Origin: Pseudomonas mendocina
GTDB taxonomy: Bacteria > Pseudomonadota > Gammaproteobacteria > Pseudomonadales > Pseudomonadaceae
Assembly: GCF_003008615.1 (NCBI RefSeq)
Contig: NZ_CP027657.1
Location: 3,782,001 to 3,846,000, forward strand
Length of the DNA: 64,000 nt
Direction of reading: 5' to 3'
In this document: piece after piece, positions 7,889 through 16,044 of the stretch
How positions within the stretch are numbered: the stretch's first letter is position 1
Layout: the number at the start of each line of letters is the position of its first letter
The notes under the pieces: generated by a model
Databases searched by the model: none
What the model was told of the DNA's origin: nothing
Seen by the model: only the letters and a program-made list of their open reading frames with translations
Made by a program: the position numbers and the translations under genes

Positions 7889-9967
7889 TCAGGTGAATCG
7901 ATGTGCTTCGATGGGGCCGTCGAATCCTTCCAGCGCCCCCGGTTCGATGTAGCGTTTCCAATTGTCGAAGATTTCCCGGCCGGCGAGAAAACCCTCGAAG
8001 ATGGCGTGGTCGGTCTTGCGCGGCACCACCGCGTCGCCGACCCGGTGCACGTTCGGCAGATCGGCCTTGAGGGCGTGGTACAGGCCGTCCACCGGCAGGT
8101 GCCGCACCGCCAGGACGATGCTGTCGAAGCCTTCCAGGGTCTGCTCCTCACCGCTGTAGAGGTTGAACAGATCGACCGCCGTACCGCGTACCCGGCTGAC
8201 CCAGGCATTGAGGGTGTAAGTCAGGCCACGGCTGAACAGGTTGGCGTACACCACCGGCTGATCCAGGGTGGTGCCCAGACGATGGAACAGCGCGTTCCAG
8301 CGTGTGACCACGTGCACCTCGTGGCCGTTTTCCACCAGCAGCTCGGTGATGCCGGCGGAGTAGCGGTTGCCTTCCTCGTCCAGCACCAGCACGCGCTTGC
8401 CGACCCGCTGCGGCTGTGCCAGCACGTCGAGCGCGGTGAACACATGCTCGGCATCCAGCCCCGGCACCTGCTCGACCAGCGGGTTGATGTCGGAGTAACC
8501 GCTGCGATCCGGCAGCGAGCCGGTGGCGACGATCACGCCATCCGGTTGCAGTGCGCGGATCGAGTCGACGCTGGCTTCGCAGTTCAGCTTCACCTGCACA
8601 CCGGCCTTGGCCATCTGCACCTTGAGGTCTTCGGTGATCCAGGCGAAGGAATCGCGACGCGGCAGGCGCACGATATGGTTGACCTGGCCACCGAGTTCGC
8701 CGGCCTTTTCCAGCAGGGTGACGCGGTGTCCGCGCTTGGCCAGGCCCTCGGCCGCCTTCATCCCGGCTGGACCACCGCCGACCACCACCCAGTGTCTGGC
8801 CGCTGGCGCCAGCTCCAGCGTCTGTGGCCCGAAGACTTCCTCGCGGCCGGTGGCTGGGTTGACCTGGCAGGTCATCGAAGTGCCGTGGAACAGGCGCGAA
8901 ACGCAGCCCTGGTTGCAGCGCAGGCAGTGGTAGATCTCGTCCTCGCGGCCCTCGGCAGTCTTGCGCGCGAACTCGGGGTCGGCGATCTGTGCGCGGGTCA
9001 TGGCCACCATGTCGGCGTCGCCGCGGGCCAGGATCGCCTCGGCTTCGCCGGCACTGCCGATACCGGAGACGCAGAACACCGGTAGCTTCACCGCGCGCTT
9101 GAGGCGCGCCACCGGATCGACCAGCCAGCCATTGGGCACGTCGTAGGGCGGCATGATGTAGGTGGCCGACTGGTATACCCCGGCGGTGGCCATGATGTAG
9201 TCGATATGGCCGGTGGCTTCGACCGTCTGCGCGACCTTTATCCAGTCGTCGATCTGCATGCCGCCCGGCACCATTTCGTCCATCGACAGGCGGATGCCGA
9301 TCACCAGATCCGGGCCGACCTTTTCCCGCACCGCCGCGATCACTTCGAGCGGTAGGCGCATGCGGTTCTCGTAGCTGCCGCCGTATTCATCGTTACGCTT
9401 GTTGAACAGCGGCGAGATGAACTGGTGTAGCAGGTAGCTGTGCGCCAGGTGGATCTCGACACCGTCGAAGCCGGCCAGGCGCGCGTACTCGGCCGAGCGC
9501 ACCCAGCCCTCGACGACCTCATCCATGTCCGAGCGCTCCATGGCCTTGGCCATCTCGCCGAACACCGGTGACTTGATGTTGGACGACGACCAGAGCACGC
9601 GGTAGTCATCCATGGCGTGGGTTTCACCCATCACGCCGAAGTGGTTGAGCTGGGCGAAGATGTGCGCGCCGAAGCCGTGCACCGCCTCTGTCAGCGCCGT
9701 GTCGCGCTCGATCATTTCTTCGCGGTAGCCATAGGGATAGCCGCGGCAGAAGGTGTTGGAGGTCGGATGGATCAGGCGGTTGCCGGTGACCATCAGGCCG
9801 ATGCCGCCCTTGGCGCGCGCGGCGTGGTAGTAGATATCGCGGTTGTTGGTCAGCCCCTCGGGGGAGTTGAAGGCCATGGCATGGGCCGACTGCATGATGC
9901 GGTTGCGCAGGGTAATGCCGCGCAGGCGCAGGGGTTGGAACAGGTGCGGATAACGTTCGACGGTCAT
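7889..9967 (-). CDS. FMN/4Fe-4S/FAD ene-reductase (TMADH / 2,4-dienoyl-CoA reductase type)
   Basis: A 692-residue three-domain flavoprotein. Residues about 1-370 form an old-yellow-enzyme TIM barrel for FMN (LFQPLRLRGITLRNRIMQSA; GFDGVEIHLAHSYLLHQF). A cysteine cluster follows (CLRCNQGCVSRLFHG...C, pattern C-x2-C-x3-C) for a 4Fe-4S centre, then an FAD/NAD(P)-binding half with VVGGGPAGMKAAEGL. This architecture is that of FadH, trimethylamine dehydrogenase and the BaiCD/BaiH enoate reductases. The length matches the family. It is the last gene of its unit, 25 bases before a terminator, and a paralogue lies directly upstream. I infer reduction or oxidation of a C=C bond conjugated to a carbonyl or CoA thioester; the substrate is unknown. 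Confidence 0.9.
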   Translation of the reverse strand: MTVERYPHLFQPLRLRGITLRNRIMQSAHAMAFNSPEGLTNNRDIYYHAARAKGGIGLMVTGNRLIHPTSNTFCRGYPYGYREEMIERDTALTEAVHGFGAHIFAQLNHFGVMGETHAMDDYRVLWSSSNIKSPVFGEMAKAMERSDMDEVVEGWVRSAEYARLAGFDGVEIHLAHSYLLHQFISPLFNKRNDEYGGSYENRMRLPLEVIAAVREKVGPDLVIGIRLSMDEMVPGGMQIDDWIKVAQTVEATGHIDYIMATAGVYQSATYIMPPYDVPNGWLVDPVARLKRAVKLPVFCVSGIGSAGEAEAILARGDADMVAMTRAQIADPEFARKTAEGREDEIYHCLRCNQGCVSRLFHGTSMTCQVNPATGREEVFGPQTLELAPAARHWVVVGGGPAGMKAAEGLAKRGHRVTLLEKAGELGGQVNHIVRLPRRDSFAWITEDLKVQMAKAGVQVKLNCEASVDSIRALQPDGVIVATGSLPDRSGYSDINPLVEQVPGLDAEHVFTALDVLAQPQRVGKRVLVLDEEGNRYSAGITELLVENGHEVHVVTRWNALFHRLGTTLDQPVVYANLFSRGLTYTLNAWVSRVRGTAVDLFNLYSGEEQTLEGFDSIVLAVRHLPVDGLYHALKADLPNVHRVGDAVVPRKTDHAIFEGFLAGREIFDNWKRYIEPGALEGFDGPIEAHRFT

Positions 9968-9981
9968 GCTGTTCTCCTTCG

Positions 9982-10069
9982 CGGCCGGCAGTGCCGGCCG
10001 GAAATGGCGTCATGTCGCGCACAGCCGAGGAGCTGTGCGCGGCTTTGCGTAGGGTGCGCTGTGCGCACC
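9982..10069. repeat. Stacked palindromes between the two ene-reductase genes
   Basis: Three hairpins occur in the 119-base gap: CGGCCGGCA-G-TGCCGGCCG at 9982-10000 (9-bp arms, 1-base spacer), GCGCACAGC / GCTGTGCGC at 10017-10040 (9-bp arms, 6-base loop), and the GTAGGGTGCGC palindrome copy 2 at 10049-10069. There is no T-run, so these are more likely mRNA-stabilising or REP-like structures than terminators. Confidence 0.65.
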
Positions 10070-10086
10070 GCTAGCCGATCAAGCGA

Positions 10087-12204
10087 TCAGCCCACTGGGG
10101 CACCCATGGCCGTGCGCCAGTCGGCACCAAAGCCTTCCAGCTCGCCTTGCTCGATGAACCGGTTCGGGTCGTCGAGCAACTCGCGGCCGGCCAGCATGCC
10201 TTCGTAGAGGGTGTCCTGCAGTGGTCTGGGCAAGCGGGCATCGCCAATGCAGTGCAGGTTCTTCACCCTGCCTTGCAGGGGTCGATACAGGGCATCGTGC
10301 GGGCTATGTCCGGCGGCGATGACGAAGGTGTCCGCCTCCAGGCAGGCGCTGTCCTGATCGGTGAACAGGTTGAGCAACTGCGCGCGCTGGCCATCGATGC
10401 GGCGCACCCAACTGTTGAGGGTGTACTGCAGGCCTTTGCGGAACACGTGCTGGTAGTTCACCGGCAGATCCAGGGTCAGGGCCAGGTTGGGCGCCAGGGC
10501 GATGAAGCGGCTGACCAGGTGCACCTGGTGGCCACGGTCGAGCAGGTACTCGGCGGTGCCAAGGGCGTAGCGGCCGCCGTCTTCGTCGAACAGCACCACG
10601 CGTTTGCCAACCCGTGCCGGGTCTTCGAGCACTTCCACCACACTGAGCACGTTGTCCTGCTCGGTGCCCGGTACGCGATCCACGGCGGGGCGGGTGGAGG
10701 TGAAGGCGGTCTTCAGTGGCGTCGAGCCGGTGGCCAGAAGCACGCCGTCGGCGCCGAACGCCACCACTTCGTCGGCGCTCATCGCGCAGTTCAGGCGGAT
10801 CTCCACGCCGGCCTTGCGCAGTTGCCGCTCCAGGTCGCGCGGGATGAAGGCGAACTTGTGCCGGCGCGGCATGCGGGCGGCCAGGTTGAGCAGGCCGCCG
10901 AGGCGGTCGTCCTTTTCCACCAGGGTGACGCGATGGCCACGCTGGCGCAGGGTCAGCGCCGCCTTCATGCCCGCCGGGCCACCACCGACCACCAGCCAGT
11001 GACCGGGTGTCTCGGCAGGCTTGAGGGTGTGCAGGCCGAAACGCTGCTCGCGCCCGGCGGCCGGGTTGACCACGCAGGAAATCGCGTTGCCGGCCATCAG
11101 CCGGGCGATGCACGCCTGGTTGCAGCGGATGCAGTGGTTGATTTCGTCCTCACGGCCTTCGCGCAGCTTGTTGCAGAACTCGGGGTCTGCGATCTGCGTG
11201 CGGGTCATCGCTACCATGTCGGTGGCGCCGTTGGCCACCAGGGCTTCGGCTTTCTCCGGGTCGACGATATGGCCGACGATAAACAGTGGAATCTCGCTGA
11301 TTTCGCGCAGCGCAGCGCGCAGGCGGGCACCGTCGTCCACCAGCCAGTTCTCCGGGTAGTCGCCCGGCGGAATCTGGTCGGCATGGGCGGCATAGGTGCC
11401 GGCGGTGGCGCTGACGTAGTCGATCAGGCCGGTCTCGACCAGCTTGCGGGTCATCTGGATCGCCGTGTCGGCGTGCATGCCGTCGACGGTGCATTCGTCC
11501 AGCGAGACGCGGATGCCCACCACGAAGTCGGGGCCGACCGCGTCACGTACGCGCTGCATGGTCTCGATGGGAAAGCGCACGATGTTATCGAGGCTGCCGC
11601 CGTACTCGTCGGTGCGCTTGTTGTAGACGAAGGAGAGGAACTGCTGGTGCAGATAACCGTGTGAATAGTGCAGCTCGACGCCGTCGAAGCCTGCCGCCTT
11701 GGCGTTCAGGGCGCTGAGGGCGAAGTGCTCGGACACCTCGTCCATTTCTGCCTTGGTCATCTCCTTGGCCCACTCGTTGTAGGCCGGCGACTTCATGGTC
11801 GACGGTCCCCACTGCACGCGGTAGTCGTCCAGCGCGCCGCTGCGGCCCTGCGGCCCGAAGTGGATCAGCTGGGCGATGATGCGTGCGCCGAAGGCATGCA
11901 CGGCGTTCACCATCTCGGCATCGCGCTCGATCATTTCCTGGCGGTTGCCACGGGCCAGCGAGCGGTTGGGGCCGGTGGAGGCCGGGTGGGTGTGGCGTGC
12001 GCCGGTGACGATCAGGCCGATGCCGCCCTTGGCACGCTCGGCCTGGTAGTGGATGTCACGGTCGTTGGTCAGCCCCTCGGCCGAGGCGAAGCCCTTGGCG
12101 TGGGCGGTTTGCATCAAGCGGTTGCGTACGGTGATGTTGCCGATCTTCAGCGGCGAGAAAATCGAGGGATAGCGAAGCTCCCCCGGCGTCTTGGGCTGGG
12201 TCAT
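10087..12204 (-). CDS. FMN/4Fe-4S/FAD ene-reductase, second paralogue
   Basis: A 705-residue protein with the same three-part build as its neighbour: OYE barrel (IFSPLKIGNITVRNRLMQTAHAKG; GFDGVELHYSHGYLHQQF), cysteine cluster CIRCNQACIARL plus a later Cys, and FAD site VVGGGPAGMKAALTL. I place the start at ATG 12204 (MTQPKTPGE), which has AAAGGA 8 bases upstream; an ATG at 12213 is also possible. The two copies are clearly diverged, so they probably act on different intermediates or form a two-step reduction. The family electron donor is NAD(P)H through FAD, the Fe-S cluster and FMN. It sits between the NTF2-like gene and the first paralogue in one operon. Confidence 0.88.
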   Translation of the reverse strand: MTQPKTPGELRYPSIFSPLKIGNITVRNRLMQTAHAKGFASAEGLTNDRDIHYQAERAKGGIGLIVTGARHTHPASTGPNRSLARGNRQEMIERDAEMVNAVHAFGARIIAQLIHFGPQGRSGALDDYRVQWGPSTMKSPAYNEWAKEMTKAEMDEVSEHFALSALNAKAAGFDGVELHYSHGYLHQQFLSFVYNKRTDEYGGSLDNIVRFPIETMQRVRDAVGPDFVVGIRVSLDECTVDGMHADTAIQMTRKLVETGLIDYVSATAGTYAAHADQIPPGDYPENWLVDDGARLRAALREISEIPLFIVGHIVDPEKAEALVANGATDMVAMTRTQIADPEFCNKLREGREDEINHCIRCNQACIARLMAGNAISCVVNPAAGREQRFGLHTLKPAETPGHWLVVGGGPAGMKAALTLRQRGHRVTLVEKDDRLGGLLNLAARMPRRHKFAFIPRDLERQLRKAGVEIRLNCAMSADEVVAFGADGVLLATGSTPLKTAFTSTRPAVDRVPGTEQDNVLSVVEVLEDPARVGKRVVLFDEDGGRYALGTAEYLLDRGHQVHLVSRFIALAPNLALTLDLPVNYQHVFRKGLQYTLNSWVRRIDGQRAQLLNLFTDQDSACLEADTFVIAAGHSPHDALYRPLQGRVKNLHCIGDARLPRPLQDTLYEGMLAGRELLDDPNRFIEQGELEGFGADWRTAMGAPVG

Positions 12205-12302
12205 TTTCCTCATCCTTTGTTCTTGTTCTGGTGAGTGGCCCGTCGTCGTGGAACGGGCCGTTGCCGCTGCCTGCGCGGCCTTCAGACCGGCAGGCGGGCA
12301 GG

Positions 12303-12338
12303 GCGCCCGGAGGGCAACACGGTCATGCCTCCGGGCGC
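12303..12338. other. Strong intercistronic hairpin
   Basis: GCGCCCGGAGG (12303-12313) pairs perfectly with CCTCCGGGCGC (12328-12338) across a 14-base loop, in the 147-base gap between the NTF2-like gene and the ene-reductase. No T-run follows on either strand. It may process or protect mRNA segments. Confidence 0.6.
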
Positions 12339-12351
12339 TGGCTGGCGCGGA

Positions 12352-12741
12352 TCAGCGCAGCACGTTCTCGCCGCTCATGAAGACGAACACGCGGCGGAAC
12401 TTGCCGTCTTCGACGTACCAGAAGTTGCAGTTGCGCAGGCGGGTCTCGTTGCCTTGCGCGTCCTTGAGGTACACGTTGAAGCGCGAGCAGATGGTCTGGG
12501 TGTCGACGTCGACTGCCAGCTCGAAATCGCCGTGCCAGATTTCTTCGAAGTTGCCGAACAGGTTGTCGAACATCTTGCGCACGCCACTGTGGCCGTCGTG
12601 CGTGAGGTTGTCGGTCTGGATGGTGAAGGCCACATCCTCATGGAAGCAGTCCAGCACGCCGGCGATGTTCTTGCTGTCCACGTTGGCGAAGTATTTCTGC
12701 GTAGCCAGGTCGATCAGTTGCTCACGGGAAAGATGACTCAT
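12352..12741 (-). CDS. NTF2-like / SnoaL-fold protein
   Basis: A 129-residue protein of the nuclear-transport-factor-2 fold: N-terminal helix (LSREQLIDLATQKYFANVDSKN), then GVLDCFHEDVAFTIQTDN and further strands ending FWYVEDGKFRRVFVFMSGENVL. Members range from ketosteroid isomerase and limonene-epoxide hydrolase to dehydratases and binding proteins, so the fold does not fix a reaction. It lies 21 bases after the racemase-like gene and is followed by the ene-reductases, which suggests a catabolic isomerase, hydratase or hydrolase step. Its start is preceded by a clear AAGGAG on the minus strand. Confidence 0.8.
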   Translation of the reverse strand: MSHLSREQLIDLATQKYFANVDSKNIAGVLDCFHEDVAFTIQTDNLTHDGHSGVRKMFDNLFGNFEEIWHGDFELAVDVDTQTICSRFNVYLKDAQGNETRLRNCNFWYVEDGKFRRVFVFMSGENVLR

Positions 12742-12762
12742 TGCTTGTTCTCCTTGTTGATG

Positions 12763-13512
12763 TCATTGACCAGCGAAGCCGTGATAGGCGGCGTCGTTGA
12801 GAATCTGCGGGGCGGGGTAGGCCTTGCGGCTCTGCGTGAGGCCAAGGCCCAGCAGCAGCTCGCACAGCTTGTAGGACACCAGACCGGGGTTGATCACCGG
12901 AATCGGCAGGCGCTCGGCCAGGTAGGCATGGGACTGGTGCATGGTGGTGGAACCGAGCACGATCACATCGGCGCCATCTTCTTCCATCGCCCGGCGCGCT
13001 TCGGCTTCGAGCTTGGCGAACACCACCTCTTCCTTGCCTTCGAGCAGCTCCTTGAGGTCGGGGCGGGTCTTGATCGAGCGCAGCGAGGCCACGCGCGGCC
13101 ACAGGTGGTATTCGGTGAGGGTCTTCTCGTACAGCGGGAACCATTCGTCCCACATGGTGATGATGCTGAACTTCTTGCCCAGCATGCAGGCGGTGTGGAA
13201 GGCCGCCATGCCCGGTGCGATCACTGGGATGTCCAGTCGCGAGCGCAGGGCGGCGAGGCCGGAGTCGCTGACGGTGTCGATGCACACCGCGCTGTAGCCT
13301 TCCTCCTGGGCGCGCAGGCCAGCCTGCACCACGGAGAAGTCCATGAGCAGCACGTCATACGCACTGTCACCGAGCGAGGCACCCTTGGCGACCGGGACGA
13401 ATTCCGGATGGAAACCGGGCAGGATCATGCTGGCCGGCAGCTGCGAGGCGCGGTTGTCGGCGCCTGCCTGATCCATGGGAATGGGGATGATTACCTTGAT
13501 GCGGTGGGTCAT
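12763..13512 (-). CDS. Asp/Glu (hydantoin) racemase family protein lacking catalytic cysteines
   Basis: A 249-residue protein from ATG 13512 (MTHRIKVIIPIPMDQAG), chosen because GGGAG stands at the right distance; an upstream extension to 13590 has no such site. The fold signature of the Asp/Glu racemase superfamily is clear (IPVIAPGMAAFHTACMLGKKF; GADVIVLGSTTMHQ; IPVINPGLVSYKL). In racemases the two catalytic cysteines sit in ACFGDPGL-like and VLGCAGM-like motifs. Here these read DTVSDSGL and VLGSTTM, so both appear to be replaced by Thr/Ser. It is therefore unlikely to be a classical two-base racemase; a maleate-isomerase-like, lyase or decarboxylase role is possible. It is the first gene of the operon ending at 7889. 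Confidence 0.8.
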   Translation of the reverse strand: MTHRIKVIIPIPMDQAGADNRASQLPASMILPGFHPEFVPVAKGASLGDSAYDVLLMDFSVVQAGLRAQEEGYSAVCIDTVSDSGLAALRSRLDIPVIAPGMAAFHTACMLGKKFSIITMWDEWFPLYEKTLTEYHLWPRVASLRSIKTRPDLKELLEGKEEVVFAKLEAEARRAMEEDGADVIVLGSTTMHQSHAYLAERLPIPVINPGLVSYKLCELLLGLGLTQSRKAYPAPQILNDAAYHGFAGQ

Positions 13513-13603
13513 GCAGATCTCCCGGAGGATGTAGCCGTCATGAACACGGCTTTTGTTGTTTTCCTCTCTTGAGCAAGACCGGTGCCACAATCAAACGAAA
13601 GCA

Positions 13604-13613
13604 CAATGCATTG
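13604..13613. promoter_or_regulatory. Candidate regulator half-site CAATGCATTG
   Basis: A perfect 10-base palindrome centred on ATGCAT, 92 bases upstream of the racemase-like start. ATGCAT also occurs in the LysR/PrpF intergenic region (14679-14691). It may be an operator of the LysR protein for the minus-strand operon. The gap 13513-13719 holds nothing else recognisable. Confidence 0.35.
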
Positions 13614-13719
13614 ATTGTTATAGGGTTTTCAGCAAAGCAGAACGGCGCCGCCGTTACCGCTCATTCAACTTGAAATGAAACGAATCAAGTTGAAATAGTG
13701 TGCGTGTCACAGGGTGACG

Positions 13720-14613
13720 TCACTCCCTCCAGCGCTTGAGCAACATCTCGATGAACAGCTCCGCGGTGCTCGACAGCGGGGCACCATCGCGCCGAACCAG
13801 GCCTATGGTGCGTTCGATCTGTGGCGGTGGCAGCTCGCGGCAGCAGATCGCGTCATGCTCGCTGGCCGGCATCGCCAGACGCGGCAGGATGGCCACGCCT
13901 AGGCCGCATTCCACCAGGCCCAGCGAGGTCGACAGGTGCTGTACCTCGTAGAAGCCGTTCAGGCGTATGCCATGGCCGGACAGCGCGCTGTCGAGCAGCA
14001 TGCGGTTGCCGCTGTCGCGGCTGACGGTGATCAGGCGCACGCTCTGCAAATCCTGCCATTCCACCACCGGTAGGGCGGCCAGTGGATGGTCGCTGCGCAT
14101 GGCCAGCACGAAGGGGTCGCGTAGCAGGGGGGTGAAGCTGATCTCCGGATGCTGGGCGCTGATCATGTTGATGCCGAAATCGGCATCGCCACTGATCACG
14201 CGCTCCAGGCCCTCATTGGCGCTGACGTCGAGAATGCGGATGCGGATGCCCGGATAGGCCTCGTTGAACACACGGATCACGCTGGGCAGGAAGTAGAAGG
14301 CTGCCGTCGGAATGCAGGCGATGGTGACGGTGCCCTTCTGGTGGGTCTTGAGTTCGCGCACGCCCTGGATGGACGACTCATAGTCTTCCAGCATGCGCCG
14401 TGCACGGGGTAGGTAATCCTTGCCGACATCCGTGAGCCAGCTGCGGCGTGTCGTCCGTTCGAGCAGCTTGGCGCCCAGGGTTTCCTCAAGCTTCTGCAGT
14501 CGCCGCGAGAGCGCCGGCTGCGACAGATGCAGAGATTGAGCCGCTTCCAGAAAGGAGTGCGACTCGGCAACCCGCACGAAGGCGGCCAGATCAAGGAACT
14601 CTATTCGATGCAT
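13720..14613 (-). CDS. LysR-family transcriptional regulator
   Basis: A 297-residue LysR protein. The N-terminal winged helix is complete (LAAFVRVAESHSFLEAAQSLHLSQPALSRRLQKLEETLGAKLLER) and is followed by the effector-binding domain of normal length (from about residue 90, GTVTIACIPTAAFYFLPSVIRVF). It is divergent from the PrpF-like gene across a 138-base gap rich in AT palindromes, the usual LysR arrangement. It probably controls the isomerase/transporter genes and perhaps both minus-strand catabolic units; the coinducer should be a pathway carboxylate, but this is inference. Confidence 0.93.
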   Translation of the reverse strand: MHRIEFLDLAAFVRVAESHSFLEAAQSLHLSQPALSRRLQKLEETLGAKLLERTTRRSWLTDVGKDYLPRARRMLEDYESSIQGVRELKTHQKGTVTIACIPTAAFYFLPSVIRVFNEAYPGIRIRILDVSANEGLERVISGDADFGINMISAQHPEISFTPLLRDPFVLAMRSDHPLAALPVVEWQDLQSVRLITVSRDSGNRMLLDSALSGHGIRLNGFYEVQHLSTSLGLVECGLGVAILPRLAMPASEHDAICCRELPPPQIERTIGLVRRDGAPLSSTAELFIEMLLKRWRE

Positions 14614-14640
14614 TAACAGGTAAACCTTTCAATATATTAC

Positions 14641-14691
14641 GCATTAATGCTTATAAATTATCACTCTTCCTTGATGTTTGCATTTGATGCA
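14641..14691. promoter_or_regulatory. Candidate LysR operator region
   Basis: Two palindromes, GCATTAATGC at 14641-14650 and TGCAT-TTG-ATGCA at 14679-14691, lie about 38 bases apart centre to centre between the divergent LysR and PrpF-like genes. The segment is strikingly AT-rich for this genome (TTATAAATTAT at 14651-14661). This two-site spacing is compatible with recognition and activation sites of a LysR tetramer. Confidence 0.45.
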
Positions 14692-14751
14692 TAAAAGGGC
14701 CGCTGACAAGCTGTATCCACCGCCGCTCCGGTGGTCGTTGGATCAGAGATA

Positions 14752-15849
14752 ATGAATAGCATCCCTTGCATCATCATGCGCGGCGGCACCTCGCGTGGCC
14801 CCTTCATCCGCCTGACCGATCTGCCCGAGTCCCTTGAAGCCCGCAGTGAAATCCTGCTCGACCTCATGGGCGCCGGACATCCGTTGCAGGTCGATGGCAT
14901 TGGTGGTGGCAACTCGCTGACCAGCAAGGTGGCGATGGTAGGGCCTTCCAGCCGTAGTGATGCTGATGTCGATTACCTGTTCGCACAGGTCGATGTGACC
15001 GAGCGTTCGGTGGACTACACCCCCAATTGCGGCAACATGCTGTCCGCAGTTGGCCCGTTCTCGATCGAGACCGGCCTGGTGTCTCCCACCTATGAGCAGA
15101 CCCGCGTTCGTGTCTTCAATCTCAACACCCAACGCATCATCGAATGCCTGGTGCCAACCCCCAACGGTCGCGTCGCCTACGAAGGCAATACCGCCATCAG
15201 TGGTGTGCCGGGCCGTGCCGCTGGTATCCAGCTGAGCTTTCTCGATGTTGCCGGCGCCAAGACTGGCAAGCTGCTGCCAACCGGCAATGTTTGTGAGCGA
15301 ATCGATGGCATCGAAGTCAGCTGCGTGGATGCTGCCACGCCGGTGGTGATCCTGCGCGCCAGCGACCTGGGCGTCGATGGCCACGCCGACCCTGCCACGC
15401 TCGACGCCAACCCCGAGATGCTGCGCAGGCTCGAAGGCATTCGTCGCGAAGCCGGGTTGCGCATGGGCATGGGCGACGTCAGCCAGTCCGTGCTCCCCAA
15501 GCCGATCCTGATCAGCGCGGCGGCGGAGGGCGATGCCACCCTCTGTGCGCGTTACTTCGTACCGCAGCGCTGCCACAAGGCGCTGGCCGTCACTGGCGCC
15601 ATCGCGCTCGGTGCGGCACTGAACCTGCCGGGGAGCGTCGCCAACCGCGTTGCGCGGGACGCTGGCCGGCTGCTGGAGGGGCAGGTGCTCGAGGCCATTC
15701 GCATCGAGCATCCCTCCGGGCACCTCGATATCTGCGTTGGTTTGCGTGACGGCAACCCCCGTGATATCGCCCGCGTGTCGCTGATTCGCACGGCACGCAA
15801 GATCATGGACGGTCGTTTGTTCTACCGTGTGGCTGATGCCTTGAATTGA
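14752..15849 (+). CDS. PrpF-family isomerase (4-oxalomesaconate tautomerase / methylaconitate isomerase type)
   Basis: A 365-residue member of the PrpF family, two diaminopimelate-epimerase-like halves. Diagnostic motifs are IPCIIMRGGTSRGPF at the N-terminus, DGIGGGNSLTSKVAMVG, and PNCGNMLSAVGPF, which carries the catalytic-region Cys. Members shift double bonds in unsaturated tricarboxylates (2-methylaconitate, 4-oxalomesaconate/GalD). The start at ATG 14752 is the one that matches family N-termini. It is divergent from LysR and followed after 195 bases by a CitMHS transporter. I infer isomerisation of an imported unsaturated polycarboxylate. Confidence 0.85.
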   Translation: MNSIPCIIMRGGTSRGPFIRLTDLPESLEARSEILLDLMGAGHPLQVDGIGGGNSLTSKVAMVGPSSRSDADVDYLFAQVDVTERSVDYTPNCGNMLSAVGPFSIETGLVSPTYEQTRVRVFNLNTQRIIECLVPTPNGRVAYEGNTAISGVPGRAAGIQLSFLDVAGAKTGKLLPTGNVCERIDGIEVSCVDAATPVVILRASDLGVDGHADPATLDANPEMLRRLEGIRREAGLRMGMGDVSQSVLPKPILISAAAEGDATLCARYFVPQRCHKALAVTGAIALGAALNLPGSVANRVARDAGRLLEGQVLEAIRIEHPSGHLDICVGLRDGNPRDIARVSLIRTARKIMDGRLFYRVADALN

Positions 15850-16044
15850 TGAAGGCCCAGCCTTCTTCCATCAGCCCGACAATAAACACAAGACGGGTAT
15901 CCGACATGTTCATCGTTCCTTTCGCATTGCCAGGTTTTTCCGTGATTCAGATGACCGGCCGCGGCCTGCCCTGATACCCGGCAGGCGCGTCATTGCCAGC
16001 AATCCAGCTTTCATCTGATCCGATAATTACAAGAGTTCAATGCA
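15850..16044. other. Intergenic gap before the CitMHS gene
   Basis: It holds a small imperfect hairpin near 15853-15872 and no recognisable gene. A 22-codon frame (15906-15974) begins MFIVPFALPGFSV but has no visible ribosome site. Confidence 0.3.
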
